Counted from the stretch's first letter, positions 26,244-35,877 are shown. The stretch: DNA of 64,000 nt from Syntrophales bacterium (GCA_023229765.1 JALNYO010000006.1:75207-139206); one strand, 5' to 3'. A program made the numbers and translations. The notes: generated by a model not told the origin, from the sequence alone.

Positions 26244-26663
26244 TTATTTGACGAGCTTGTCTTCCATCCCCAGCTCTTTCAAGACCTGCTCGTAGATAAC
26301 GGCAACCTTTTTGAGCTTCGGGGCCAGCTTCAAGAGCCCGGTCGCAGAACCCTTCACCCGGATCTTTTTGCGGGTGATCGCCATAACCGGATTGAGCTTG
26401 TTTAGCCAGGACAGATGGGCGTCATCCGCGGAGAGACTCATGATCAAATCCGGCGCGCCCGGAGGATCGCCGGCGCCGAATTCGTACTTGCCGTTGCGGG
26501 TGTCAACCCAGATCGCGCAGCCCGGTCCGCTTTCAGAATAATCGAACAGGATGAGCTGATTGACCTTTTTCATCGACTCTCCCAGCTCCGGATCATTGGC
26601 CACTCCTGCGAAAAGCTTCGTGATTGCGGTTACCGCCTCTTGTGAATCCTTCCAGTATAGCAT
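26244..26663 (-). CDS. SCP2 sterol-transfer-family protein
   Basis: A 139-residue single-domain protein with the SCP2 pattern: FAGVANDPELGESMKKVNQLILFDYSESGPGCAIWVDTRNG, then PDLIMSLSADDAHLSWLNKLNPVMAITRKKIRVKGS and a C-terminal helix. Such domains bind acyl-CoAs or hydrophobic ligands. It sits 12 bases upstream of aor and 14 bases downstream of the alcohol dehydrogenase, so it may carry or shield their hydrophobic intermediate. That role is inferred. Confidence 0.82.
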   Translation of the reverse strand: MLYWKDSQEAVTAITKLFAGVANDPELGESMKKVNQLILFDYSESGPGCAIWVDTRNGKYEFGAGDPPGAPDLIMSLSADDAHLSWLNKLNPVMAITRKKIRVKGSATGLLKLAPKLKKVAVIYEQVLKELGMEDKLVK

Positions 26664-26677
26664 GATTTTTCTCCTTT

Positions 26678-27877
26678 CTAATGAGCCTGTTGATAGAGGG
26701 TTATAATGTCTTCTTCCTCAACATACCGCGGATTGTAGCCGATCTGCCCATCGGCGGCGGCCAGCTCCACCAGCGGCTGCAGGGCATCCCGGTCCGTCGG
26801 AACGGCGAAATCCTTCAGCGTCTCGGTCAAGCCGATCGTCGCCAGCAACTGCTTCACCGCGGCGACGGCTGCTTCGGCGGCTGTCCGCGGGTCCATCTGC
26901 CCGACCTCGATCCCCATCGCGTCGGCAATCATCCGGAATTTTTCGCTTCTTTCATCAATAATGTTGAAGGTCATGACGTGCGGCAGCATGATCGCGTTGG
27001 CCAGACCATGCGGGATTCCATAAAGGGCGCCGAGGGCATGGGCCAGGGCGTGCACCGCCCCGGTCATCGTGTTTCCGAACCCCATTGCCGCCATCGTGCT
27101 GGCAAGCATCACATTGCCTCGGGCTTCGCTGTTTTCCGGTTCGCGCACCACCACCGGCAGATATTTGAAGATCAAGCGGATCGCGTGCAGCGAAAGTGCG
27201 TCGACAATCGGTTCCGCGCCGGTGGAGAGCGCCGCTTCTATCGCATGGGTCAGCGCATCCATCCCGGTAAACGCGGTTATTTTGGGGGGAAGTTTGAAGG
27301 TCAGCTCCGGATCAAGCATCGCGAGATCGGCGTTGCAGTAAGGATGTGTGACCGAAAGCTTCGCCTTCGCTTTGGTATCGAGGACAACCATCGCGCTGGT
27401 GATTTCGCAGCCGGTTCCCGCCGTCGTGGGAAAGGCGATATGGGGCGCAAGCGGCTTTGCCCCTTCCCACAGCCCCGCCTGATCGGCAAGGGGTTGAAAG
27501 TCCTGATCGCCGCTGCCGATCATGATGTTCACCGCCTTGGCGGTGTCCATGACGCTCCCGCCGCCGACGGCAATCAGACAATCGGCTTTGACACTGCGGT
27601 AAAATGCCGCCCCGGCGTTGATTACCTCGATCCGGGCATCCTGAAGGACGCCGTCAAAAACGCCGGCCAGCTCCAGAACGGAATTTTTCACCTCGGAGAT
27701 GACCATCTCCGCGACGCCGGCATTGACGAGCCCACGGTCGGTGAAGAGGGCGACTCTCGTTCCGCCCAGTTGCGACATCTCAAAGCCGATCTCCTTGCGA
27801 ACGCCCGGCGCGTACAGGATCCGCGGCCGGTTTACCCAGGTAAAAAAAGGTTCAAAGGCAATTTCCGGATATTTCAT
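26678..27877 (-). CDS. Iron-containing alcohol dehydrogenase
   Basis: A 399-residue group III alcohol dehydrogenase. The NAD(P) loop is AVGGGSVMDTAKAVN (about 103-117), and the metal ligands lie in MDALTHAIEAAL and AHALGALYGIPHGLANAIMLPHV. Promoter-proximal gene of the three-gene operon with the SCP2 protein and AOR. It likely reduces aldehydes to alcohols, disposing of reducing equivalents, or runs in reverse for alcohol oxidation. Confidence 0.9.
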   Translation of the reverse strand: MKYPEIAFEPFFTWVNRPRILYAPGVRKEIGFEMSQLGGTRVALFTDRGLVNAGVAEMVISEVKNSVLELAGVFDGVLQDARIEVINAGAAFYRSVKADCLIAVGGGSVMDTAKAVNIMIGSGDQDFQPLADQAGLWEGAKPLAPHIAFPTTAGTGCEITSAMVVLDTKAKAKLSVTHPYCNADLAMLDPELTFKLPPKITAFTGMDALTHAIEAALSTGAEPIVDALSLHAIRLIFKYLPVVVREPENSEARGNVMLASTMAAMGFGNTMTGAVHALAHALGALYGIPHGLANAIMLPHVMTFNIIDERSEKFRMIADAMGIEVGQMDPRTAAEAAVAAVKQLLATIGLTETLKDFAVPTDRDALQPLVELAAADGQIGYNPRYVEEEDIITLYQQAH

Positions 27878-27903
27878 CTTTCACCTCCATCAGTATAAAC
27901 CAC

Positions 27904-27982
27904 CATGCCCGTGTCGGGCACAACGAAGCATGAAAATCCCCCCATCCCCCCTTTGGCAAAGGGGGGGATGGGGGATTTTCAT
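27904..27982. repeat. Dispersed two-hairpin repeat, copy 1
   Basis: A small hairpin TGCCCG-TGT-CGGGCA (27906-27920) is followed by a long one: a 25-base arm ATGAAAATCCCCCC... (27930-27954), loop GGC, and its near-perfect complement (27958-27982). The same composite is found at 32338-32416. Here it lies between adh and typA and may also end transcription. Confidence 0.85.
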
Positions 27983-28050
27983 ACAAACTTACGGTCGGTT
28001 TCCTCGGATATTATTCTCTTCTTCCCTTATCAGCTTGAAGATTTTATTTT

Positions 28051-29856
28051 TTATTTTACCGTAGGCCGGGAATGGGCGGAAAGATCGGCCTTTCTGAGGC
28101 GGATGCTTCCCGGCGTAATCTCCACCAGCTCGTCTTCGGCGATAAACTCGATGCACACATCGAGCGACATGAGCCGAGCCGGGCGCAGGATTACCGTCTG
28201 ATCTGAAGTCGAAGCCCTCATGTTGGTCAGCTTTTTCTCCTTGACGATGTTGACGTCAATATCCACCGTGCGGTTGCGCTCCCCGACAACCATCCCGGCA
28301 TAAACCTCCGTGCCGGGGGAAATAATCAGCTCGCCGCGATCGGCCATCGCATGGCAGGCATAGGCGGTCGTTTTCCCCGGGCGGTCAGCGACAAGCGCGC
28401 CGGTCAGCCGCTGGGGGATGGGCCCGGCCCACGGCTCGTAGCCTTCAAGCAGCGTGTTCATTACCCCGGAGCCTTTCGTGTCCGTCAGAAAATGGCTTCT
28501 GAAACCGATCAATCCGCGCGACGGGACGATGAATTCGAGGTTCACCCGCCCGCTGCCCTTATTGACGAGACTGACCATCCGCCCCTTGCGCGCCGCCAGT
28601 TTCTCGGACAGCACCCCGATGAACTCCTCCGGGACATCGATAAACACCCTTTCCACCGGCTCGAACTCCTTGCCGCCCTGCATTTTGGTGATAACGCGAG
28701 GCTTCGAGACCATGAACTCATACCCTTCCCGGCGCATGGTCTCGATGATGATCGCCATCTGCAGCTCCCCTCGCCCGCAAACCTCGAAGGCGTCTGCCCG
28801 TTCCGTCGGCTTGATCCGGATCGCCACGTTCCGCAGGGTTTCTCGCTCCAGCCTGTCCTTAATATGGCGGGAGGTGAGGAATTTCCCCTCCCGACCGGCC
28901 ATCGGCCCGTTGTTGACAAAAAATAGCATCGACACCGTCGGCTCATCAACGTTAATTCGCGGCAGGGGCTGGGGGTTTTCCAGCGAGGAAATCGTGTCGC
29001 CGATATTCAGATTCTCCACCCCGGCAAAAGCGGCGATATCGCCGGCCTCTATTTTTTCGACGGCCACCTTCTTCATGCCGACAAACGTATAAAGGGCTGA
29101 AAATTTAACAGCTTGTGTTGCGCCATTTTCACCGCAGAGGGTATAAGCCTGACGGAGTTCCAGAACACCGTTCATCAGCCTTCCCACGGCCAACTGCCCG
29201 ACGTAGGAGTCGTAATCCAGATTCGTCACCAGAAACTGCGGAACCGCCGTGTCGTCCGCCTCCGGCCCGGGGATGGACTTCACTATCGCCTGAAACAGCG
29301 GGGTCATATCAGTAGAATCATCCCCCAATTTGACGTGGGCGACGCCCTTTTTGGCGTTTGTGTAGAGAATCGGAAACTCAATCTGCTTTTCCGTGGCGTC
29401 GAGATCGATGAAAAGGTCGTAAACCTCATTGATCACCTCCTCGATTCGCGCATCCGGGCGGTCTATCTTGTTGATGATCAGAATGATCGGAAGCCCGCGC
29501 GCAAGGGCCTTTTTCAGCACAAAGCGGGTCTGGGGAAGCGGCCCTTCGCTCGCGTCAACGAGGAGAATCGCCCCGTCCACCATGTTGAGACTCCGCTCCA
29601 CCTCGCCGCCGAAATCGGCATGGCCGGGCGTATCAACAACATTTATCTTCACATCCTTGTAAAGAATCGCCGTGTTTTTGGCCATGATAGTGATTCCCCG
29701 CTCTTTTTCGAGCTCCATGGAATCCATGACGCGCTCCTCGATGACCTGATTCTCGCGGAACGTGCCGGTCTGCCTTAAAAGCCCATCCACAAGCGTTGTC
29801 TTGCCGTGGTCAACATGGGATATGATAGCAATATTGCGTATTTTTTCTTTTCTCAT
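28051..29856 (-). CDS. typA: Ribosome-associated GTPase TypA/BipA
   Basis: A 601-residue translational GTPase of full family length. G1 is SHVDHGKTT, G3 DTPGHADFGGE, G4 NKIDRPDA. EF-G-like domains follow, with the TypA-specific C-terminal region (SPGTEVYAGMVVGERNR ... KLTNMRAS). It assists ribosome assembly and stress adaptation. It ends just after the two-hairpin repeat and is followed upstream by a helicase gene on the same strand, 50 bases away. Confidence 0.96.
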   Translation of the reverse strand: MRKEKIRNIAIISHVDHGKTTLVDGLLRQTGTFRENQVIEERVMDSMELEKERGITIMAKNTAILYKDVKINVVDTPGHADFGGEVERSLNMVDGAILLVDASEGPLPQTRFVLKKALARGLPIILIINKIDRPDARIEEVINEVYDLFIDLDATEKQIEFPILYTNAKKGVAHVKLGDDSTDMTPLFQAIVKSIPGPEADDTAVPQFLVTNLDYDSYVGQLAVGRLMNGVLELRQAYTLCGENGATQAVKFSALYTFVGMKKVAVEKIEAGDIAAFAGVENLNIGDTISSLENPQPLPRINVDEPTVSMLFFVNNGPMAGREGKFLTSRHIKDRLERETLRNVAIRIKPTERADAFEVCGRGELQMAIIIETMRREGYEFMVSKPRVITKMQGGKEFEPVERVFIDVPEEFIGVLSEKLAARKGRMVSLVNKGSGRVNLEFIVPSRGLIGFRSHFLTDTKGSGVMNTLLEGYEPWAGPIPQRLTGALVADRPGKTTAYACHAMADRGELIISPGTEVYAGMVVGERNRTVDIDVNIVKEKKLTNMRASTSDQTVILRPARLMSLDVCIEFIAEDELVEITPGSIRLRKADLSAHSRPTVK

Positions 29857-29906
29857 TTTCTTTCTTTCAATCCTTCCTTTATGTATGTTCCTTATTTATA
29901 AATTGT

Positions 29907-31460
29907 CTATTGCTGCGCGGCTGATTGCCCTTCCCCGGAGGAACTGCGCCGGGGTTTTCTCGTCCTCGGCCGTTTTTTGCCTGCGCCGCCATTCGGCGCC
30001 ACCGCCGCGGGTATCGCCGCGCTTATGGACGGCGACTGAGGCGCCATGTGCAGCGTCTTGTTATAGTAATCATCCAGAAGCATCGCGATCAGAGGGGAAT
30101 CTTCCTCCGCTTCGGAAAGGGTCCTGCCCAGTGAAATGAAGCGCCGCATTCTTTCCCGCTCGAGGTTGTCGCGCGACCGGAGATCGGCTTCCAGCCCGGC
30201 GATGACCCGCTGGGCGACGATCTCCGCGACATCTTCTTCCTCGGGGAGTTTTCTTTCCTCCATATCCGTTATGTTGAAACTGCGAGCAATTGCCTTAAGC
30301 GCGAACTGCTCCATCCCGGCCGCAAGCGTAATCGCGGTGCCGCTTGCCCCCACCCTGCCGGTTCTTCCCGCCCGGTGGATATAAAGTTCCGGATCCTCCG
30401 GCGGTTCATATTGAAAAACATGGGAAAGGTCGGGGATGTCAATGCCCCGGGCGGCCACGTCAGTTGCTACCAGAAAACGCAGTTCCCCCTTGCGGAGCCG
30501 CTCCATGACCTTTTCCCGGGCCCCCTGGGAAAGATCGGAGCTCAGTTCGTCGGCATCGTAACCAAAGCGCTTCAGCACCACGGTGACAAAATGGACCGTC
30601 GAGCGCATATTGCAAAAGATGATTGCCGAGATCGGGTTTTCCATCTCGATGATTCTGATCAGCGCCCGTTCCTTCTGCACGCCCTGAACAATATAGAAAA
30701 GGTGTGACGTATTGGCTACATGAATGTGGTCGCGGCTCAGGCTGAGGAAATCCGCCTTGCCGAGAAACTCCTCGGCCAACCGGATGATAAACGGCGAAAA
30801 GGTTGCGGAAAACATGCACCCGTTGAGGGGGTGTTTGGGAAGAAACTGCTGGATCCTCTTCATGTCGGGATAAAAGCCCATAGAAAGCATCCGATCCGCC
30901 TCGTCAAAGACGAAAATGCTCAATTTATCAAGCGTCAGGGCGCCCTTGAGAAGATGATCAAGAATGCGCCCCGGCGTTCCGACAACAAGCTGCGCGCCGG
31001 CGCGTATGCCCTCAAGCTGGGGTTCGTATTTGACGCCGCCATAAACGACGACTGTTCTGAGTTCGCTCCCCCCGGTTAAAAGCTCCGCCTCCCGGGAAAC
31101 CTGCAGGGCAAGCTCCCGCGTCGGCACCAGCACCAGCGCCTGACACGCCTTTTTCTGCGGATTTATTCTCTCGATGATTGGCAGCAGAAAGGCGCCAGTC
31201 TTGCCGCTCCCGGTCTGCGACTGCACCATCAGATTCCGACCGGCCATGATATAGGGAATCGCCTGGGACTGAACCGGAAGCAGTCCCGTCCAGCCGGCCA
31301 TCGCGCATGCCTTTTGGAGGCGCGGCGAAAGGTCGGAAAGGGCAAACGCATTCAGCGGATTTTCAGGCTGTTCTTCATCGCCATTGCGCGCCGGCTGTTC
31401 CAACTCCATTGTTTGACTATTTGCTGTCTGATTTTGCTCCTCTTGATAATCCTCTGCCAT
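29907..31460 (-). CDS. DEAD-box RNA helicase (RhlE-like)
   Basis: A 517-residue helicase. Motifs in order: Q motif (LLPVQSQAIP), I (SQTGSGKTG), Ia (PTRELA), II (VFDEADRM), III (SATFS), V (ATDVAARGIDIPD) and VI (HRAGRTGRVG). The N-terminal 40 residues are acidic and Gln-rich and the C-terminus is Lys/Arg/Ser-rich (KKRPRTRKPRR), typical of RNA-binding tails. It likely remodels rRNA or mRNA. A strong promoter lies about 100 bases upstream, and typA follows 50 bases downstream, so they may be cotranscribed. Confidence 0.92.
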   Translation of the reverse strand: MAEDYQEEQNQTANSQTMELEQPARNGDEEQPENPLNAFALSDLSPRLQKACAMAGWTGLLPVQSQAIPYIMAGRNLMVQSQTGSGKTGAFLLPIIERINPQKKACQALVLVPTRELALQVSREAELLTGGSELRTVVVYGGVKYEPQLEGIRAGAQLVVGTPGRILDHLLKGALTLDKLSIFVFDEADRMLSMGFYPDMKRIQQFLPKHPLNGCMFSATFSPFIIRLAEEFLGKADFLSLSRDHIHVANTSHLFYIVQGVQKERALIRIIEMENPISAIIFCNMRSTVHFVTVVLKRFGYDADELSSDLSQGAREKVMERLRKGELRFLVATDVAARGIDIPDLSHVFQYEPPEDPELYIHRAGRTGRVGASGTAITLAAGMEQFALKAIARSFNITDMEERKLPEEEDVAEIVAQRVIAGLEADLRSRDNLERERMRRFISLGRTLSEAEEDSPLIAMLLDDYYNKTLHMAPQSPSISAAIPAAVAPNGGAGKKRPRTRKPRRSSSGEGQSAAQQ

Positions 31461-31564
31461 CTCTCACCCTCTGTCTGCACGGACGTAATTAATCTCTTTA
31501 TCCCTGTTCGTTAACCTCAAAATTCCCTTGGCCCGCGGCGCATAATCAGCCGAACCGCTTGGCA

Positions 31565-31593
31565 GATATACGCCGGCAGAGGGGTATTGTCAA
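31565..31593 (-). promoter_or_regulatory. Sigma70-type promoter of the helicase gene
   Basis: Minus strand: TTGACA (31593-31588), 17-base spacer, TATATC (31570-31565). It predicts a roughly 100-base leader to the helicase ATG. The rest of 31461-31779 shows no gene or repeat that I can support. Confidence 0.6.
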
Positions 31594-31779
31594 GTAATTT
31601 ACTCCCTAAGTTGCGAATATCTGTATAATTTAGACAGTAAACCAGCCTTGTCCGCAGCGGGCGGACTGTAAATGTTAGTTTTAATGGATTCATGCCTTCC
31701 ATTTTTATACCAATTCACGAAATAGCCGCTTTATGCTATAAGACTTAAGAAATTATGAAAAAGGAGAAAACCACAAAAT

Positions 31780-32265
31780 ATGCCAATTTATGAATTTTAC
31801 TGTGAAAACTGCAACACCGTCTTTAATTTTTTCTCCCGGGGCGTAAACACGCAGGCAACCCCCGTCTGCCCGCGCTGCCAGGGTCCTCTGAAACGGCAAC
31901 TGTCTCTCTTCGCAAAGGTATCCAGGGGCAAGGAAGAATCCCTTGGCGAGGAAATGCCGCAACTCGACGAGGCGAAGATGGAAAAGGCGATGGCGATGCT
32001 GGCCGGCGAGGCTGAGAAAATGGACGAAAACGATCCGCGCCAGGCGGCGCAGTTGATGAGGAAGCTGAGCGAAGCCGCGGGAATCTCCTTCGGCGACGGA
32101 ATGGAAGATGCCCTGAACCGCCTGGAGCGGGGTGAGGACCCGGACCGCATCGAAGAGGAGATGGGCTCGCTCCTCGATGCGGAAGAGCCTGTCTTGCTCA
32201 ATAAAAAGGGGAGCGGCAGAAAAAGGCCCGCTCCCCGTGTTGACGAAACCCTGTACGACCTTTGA
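31780..32265 (+). CDS. FmdB-type zinc-ribbon regulatory protein
   Basis: A 161-residue protein. The first 45 residues form the FmdB/CxxC_CXXC_SSSS zinc ribbon with Cys8-Cys11 (YCENC) and Cys30-Cys33 (CPRC). The rest is acidic and helical (EEMPQLDEAKMEKAMAMLAGEAEKMDE) with unknown role. ATG at 31780 follows AAGGAGA. It is monocistronic and ends near the second two-hairpin repeat. Confidence 0.8.
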   Translation: MPIYEFYCENCNTVFNFFSRGVNTQATPVCPRCQGPLKRQLSLFAKVSRGKEESLGEEMPQLDEAKMEKAMAMLAGEAEKMDENDPRQAAQLMRKLSEAAGISFGDGMEDALNRLERGEDPDRIEEEMGSLLDAEEPVLLNKKGSGRKRPAPRVDETLYDL

Positions 32266-32337
32266 TTAGCGCCGAAAATGGACAGAGACGCATGGACAGT
32301 AAAAAACCCTTGCGCCTCTGTTAACAAAAAAACCTTC

Positions 32338-32416
32338 ATGCCCGTGGGGCAAAACGAAGCATGAAAATCCCCCCTTGCCCCCCTTTGGCAAAGAGGGGAT
32401 GGGGTAGGATTTTCAT
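32338..32416. repeat. Dispersed two-hairpin repeat, copy 2
   Basis: TGCCC-GTG-GGGCA is followed by AAAACGAAGC and a long hairpin: arm ATGAAAATCCCCCC... (32361-32386), loop GGC, complementary arm (32390-32416) with a few mismatches. Same layout as 27904-27982. It lies between converging fmdB-type and ilvC genes. Confidence 0.85.
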
Positions 32417-32450
32417 ATAAACGCATGCATGCAGATAGAGCAACCGCTGA

Positions 32451-33500
32451 TTATTTCCGGTTTTCCGGACGAAGCGCGCGGACAGCGGCGCCCGCCTGCC
32501 ACATCTCGCTGTTTTTCATCGCCTCCAGTTCGGCGTCCAGTTTTTCCCGATAATCAGGGGCGCTGTTTGCCGAAAGGACAATGCGCGTTTCCTCACCGGA
32601 ACGAACGCTTTCATATAGCTTTTCGAACGTCGGGGCGACGGCTTCCCGGAAAGGCCCCTTCCAGTCGAGGGCGCCGCGCTGGGCGGTCGTGCTGCAGTTG
32701 GCGTACATCCAGTCCATCCCCTTTTCCGCAACCAGGCGGATCAGGCTCTGGGTCAGTTCTTCCACGGTTTCATTGAACGCCTCGCTCGGGCTGTGGCCGT
32801 TTTTCCGCAGCACATTGTACTGGGCTTCCATGACGCCGGCGAGGCAGCCCATCAAAACGCCCCGTTCGCCGGTTAGATCGCTGAAGACTTCCTTCTCAAA
32901 CGTCGTCGGGAAAAGATAGCCGGAACCAACGGCGATGCCGAGGGCTATGGTCTTTTCCGTTGCCTTGCCGGTAGCATCCTGAAAGATCGCGTAGCTGGAA
33001 TTGATGCCGCTCTTGTCGAGAAAGTTGTTTCTCACCGAGCGGCCGGAGCCCTTGGGCGCCACGAGGATCACATCGATATCCGCCGGGGGAACGACGCCCG
33101 TCTGCTTGCTGTACGTAATTGAGAATCCATGAGAAAAATAAAGGGTTTTACCCTTGGTCAGGCACGGTTTGACAATGGGCCAAAGCTGTGTCTGCCCGGC
33201 ATCGGAGAGCAGATATTCGATGATCGTCCCCCGCTTCGCCGCTTCTTCTACCGAAAAAAGGGTTTCGCCGGGGACGAAACCGTCGCGGATGGCCTTCTGC
33301 CAGGTTGCGCCTCCCTCGCGCTGTCCGACAATCACCCGAATCCCGTTGTCCCTAAGGTTAAGCGCCTGGCCGGGCCCCTGCACCCCGTAGCCTAAAATCG
33401 CGATCGTTTCCCCGCTGAGGACCGCCCGTGCCTTCTCCAAAGGAAACTCATCCGAGGTAACAACCTCCTCCCAAATGCCGCCAAAATTGATCTTTGCCAT
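32451..33500 (-). CDS. ilvC: Ketol-acid reductoisomerase
   Basis: A 349-residue enzyme of valine/isoleucine synthesis. The nucleotide loop is ILGYGVQGPGQALNLRDNGIRVIVGQREGG, and the Mg-binding C-terminal helical domain has FSDLTGERGVLMGCLAGVMEAQY with the conserved Asp/Glu. It is slightly longer than typical class I enzymes (about 330), closer to the variant seen in some anaerobes and Bacteroidetes. Last gene of ilvBNC. Confidence 0.94.
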   Translation of the reverse strand: MAKINFGGIWEEVVTSDEFPLEKARAVLSGETIAILGYGVQGPGQALNLRDNGIRVIVGQREGGATWQKAIRDGFVPGETLFSVEEAAKRGTIIEYLLSDAGQTQLWPIVKPCLTKGKTLYFSHGFSITYSKQTGVVPPADIDVILVAPKGSGRSVRNNFLDKSGINSSYAIFQDATGKATEKTIALGIAVGSGYLFPTTFEKEVFSDLTGERGVLMGCLAGVMEAQYNVLRKNGHSPSEAFNETVEELTQSLIRLVAEKGMDWMYANCSTTAQRGALDWKGPFREAVAPTFEKLYESVRSGEETRIVLSANSAPDYREKLDAELEAMKNSEMWQAGAAVRALRPENRK

Positions 33501-33641
33501 ATTCTGCTCCTTTCGTTGTTGTGGAAAGCACTCGCTGTGCTATATCCCTAAATAAAACCTCTCACAGGTTTTTCCCTCCCTCTATCGCCGTCCGGCAGGG
33601 AGTCCCTCTTGTTCGAAAAAACTATCCAGTTTTTTCGTTTT

Positions 33642-34136
33642 TTACCGTCCGGGCGGCTGTCGGAAAACGGCAATCGCCCCGGTCCGATTCATCTCCTCCA
33701 CCCCGAACGGTTCGAAAAACTTGAGTATTGCCGCAGTCTTGTCAGTATTGGCCGTAATTTCCAAAATAAGATAATCCTCATCCATCGCGACGATTTTGCA
33801 GCCGAACAGATCGATTGCCCGGAGAATCTCCTGGCGGTTTTCCTCTTTGATGCGCAGACCGATGATCATCAGTTCCCGCTTGACGGAAGGGATATCGGTC
33901 AGATCGGTCACCGAAACGATATCGACAAGCCGGTCGAGCTGTTTTTTGATCTTGTCGGTAAAATCCCTGTCCGCCCGGCTGGTAAGCGTAATCCGCGAAA
34001 CATCGGGATTGGTGGTTTCGGCGACGCAGAGGCTCCGTATATTGTAGCCCTTGCTGCTGAAGACGCCGGCAATCCGGGAGAGCACCCCGGGCTGGTTGTT
34101 GACGAGCAGCGAAATGATATGTTCCTGAACTGCCAT
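33642..34136 (-). CDS. ilvN: Acetolactate synthase, regulatory subunit
   Basis: A 164-residue protein. An N-terminal ACT domain (HIISLLVNNQPGVLSRIAGVFSSKGYNIRSLCVAET, about 4-39) senses branched-chain amino acids; the C-terminal domain (about 85-164) contacts the catalytic subunit. ATG at 34136 follows AAGGAGG. It lies 82 bases after ilvB and 141 before ilvC, all on one strand. Confidence 0.95.
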   Translation of the reverse strand: MAVQEHIISLLVNNQPGVLSRIAGVFSSKGYNIRSLCVAETTNPDVSRITLTSRADRDFTDKIKKQLDRLVDIVSVTDLTDIPSVKRELMIIGLRIKEENRQEILRAIDLFGCKIVAMDEDYLILEITANTDKTAAILKFFEPFGVEEMNRTGAIAVFRQPPGR

Positions 34137-34218
34137 TATTTTTCAACCTCCTTTACATACCTGCACGTTTGACGAATTTGCGAAAAGCCGATGCTGCCCT
34201 TGCTTTTCGTCCCGTTGT

Positions 34219-35877
34219 TTATTTGCCGGAAATCATCTCCACGTTTGACTTGCCCGGAGGAATGATCGGATAGACGTAGGTGTCCTGATCGATGACCACC
34301 TCCACGAGATAGGGGCCTTTCGCCTCTTTCATCCGCGCGATTGCCGCGTCCGGGTTGCCATGCGCGGGAATCCGTTCGGCGGGGATGCCGAAGCCGCGCG
34401 CGACGGCGACAAGATCAACCGTGTCGCCGAGGGCGCAGGTCGTAAAACGCGATTCAAAAAACAAATCCTGCATCTGACGGATCATTCCGAGGTGGCCGTT
34501 ATTGAGGACAACGATCTTGAGCGGCAGACAGTACGAGCTGATCGTCGCCAGTTCCTGGATATTCATCAAAAAACCGCCATCGCCGCTGACAGTAACCACT
34601 TCCCGATCGGGGGCGCCGATTTTCACGCCGATCGCGGCGGGGAGGGAAAAGCCCATTGTCCCCATGCCGCCGGTGGTAATGAGGCTGCGGGGAGAAAGGC
34701 ACTGCCAGGAGCGGACGGTCCATATCTGGTTGAGTCCCACATCGGGAATGACAATCGCGTCCTGGGGCAGCGCGGCCTGAATTTTGCGAATCAGCAAACC
34801 CGCCTCCCCGCAACCGTCATCGCCCTCTTTTGCCGCCAACAGCGCCCGTTCCTCGTTTATTCTTGTTTCCCATTGGGAGCGATCACGGGGAGGCACAAGT
34901 TCGGCAAGAGCGACAAGGGCGTCTTTGATATCACCGATCCATTGAAAATCGACCTTGATGTTTTTCCCGATCGAGGTGGGGTCGATATCGATCTGAGCGA
35001 CCGACGCCAGCGGCGCGAACTTGGAAATGACGGAGGTGCTCCGCTCGGTAAAGCGGGAGCCCAAGGCGAGGATGAAATCGGACTGGTGGATCATGCTGTT
35101 GGCCAGTTGGTTTCCGTGGGTGCCAATGAAGCCGAGGTCGTAGCCGTTGCCGGAGATGATCGAACCGATGCCCATCATCGTGGAAACAAAGGGTATGCCG
35201 GTTTTCTTGACAAAAGCGGTTGCCAGTTCGCAGGCTTCGCCAAGCTTGACACCCCCCCCGACCAGGATGATTGGCCGTTCGCTGCGATTAAGCGCCTCGG
35301 CAATCCGGACAAGCGCCTCGCCGTTTTCATGGGGCAACGGAGTGTTTTCCGGAATGTTCCGTGCGTTGCCGCTGTCAAGAGCGCCGAGAATATCCCGGGG
35401 AATATCGAGCAGAACCGGGCCGGGCCTGCCGGAGCGGGCCAGGCGAAAGGCGCTGCGCAGAGATGAGGCAAGCTGCTCGGGGTCCCGCACCATGAAGCTG
35501 TGTTTGGTGATGGGCATCGTAATCCCGATGATGTCCGTCTCCTGGAAGGCATCCCGGCCCCAGAGGTCGCTGTTCACCTGGGCGGTGATTGCGACCAGCG
35601 GGGTGGAATCCATGTAGGCGGTGGCAATGCCGGTAACAAGATTGGTCGCACCGGGACCTGATGTGGCAAGGCATACCCCTGTTTTGCCGGTTACCCGGGC
35701 GTAGCCGTCGGCAGCGTGCGCCGCCGCCTGTTCGTGGCGCATCAGGTAGTGGCGGATGTGACTGTCGGCAAGCCGATCATTGAGGGGCAGGGTGTTGGCC
35801 CCCGGATACCCGAAAATCGCTTCCACCCCTTCTTCTTCCAGAACTTGTAAAACAATGTCCGCGCCAATGGTTTTCAT
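34219..35877 (-). CDS. ilvB: Acetolactate synthase, catalytic subunit
   Basis: A 552-residue thiamine-diphosphate enzyme. The catalytic Glu is in RHEQAAAHAADGYAR (about 46-60); the ThDP-Mg motif is VSGDGGFLMNIQELATISSYCLPLKIVVLNN. It condenses pyruvate to acetolactate (or with 2-oxobutyrate). The ATG at 35877 is the family-typical MKTIGADIV start; a TTG at 35898 is in frame but unneeded. The gene follows an attenuator-type leader with a Val/Ile/Leu-rich peptide. Confidence 0.95.
   Translation of the reverse strand: MKTIGADIVLQVLEEEGVEAIFGYPGANTLPLNDRLADSHIRHYLMRHEQAAAHAADGYARVTGKTGVCLATSGPGATNLVTGIATAYMDSTPLVAITAQVNSDLWGRDAFQETDIIGITMPITKHSFMVRDPEQLASSLRSAFRLARSGRPGPVLLDIPRDILGALDSGNARNIPENTPLPHENGEALVRIAEALNRSERPIILVGGGVKLGEACELATAFVKKTGIPFVSTMMGIGSIISGNGYDLGFIGTHGNQLANSMIHQSDFILALGSRFTERSTSVISKFAPLASVAQIDIDPTSIGKNIKVDFQWIGDIKDALVALAELVPPRDRSQWETRINEERALLAAKEGDDGCGEAGLLIRKIQAALPQDAIVIPDVGLNQIWTVRSWQCLSPRSLITTGGMGTMGFSLPAAIGVKIGAPDREVVTVSGDGGFLMNIQELATISSYCLPLKIVVLNNGHLGMIRQMQDLFFESRFTTCALGDTVDLVAVARGFGIPAERIPAHGNPDAAIARMKEAKGPYLVEVVIDQDTYVYPIIPPGKSNVEMISGK

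Noticed and set aside
26681..27898. 405-codon frame opposite the alcohol dehydrogenase
   Set aside because: Antisense shadow; His/Arg-rich composition without any domain, while the minus strand is a clear iron alcohol dehydrogenase.
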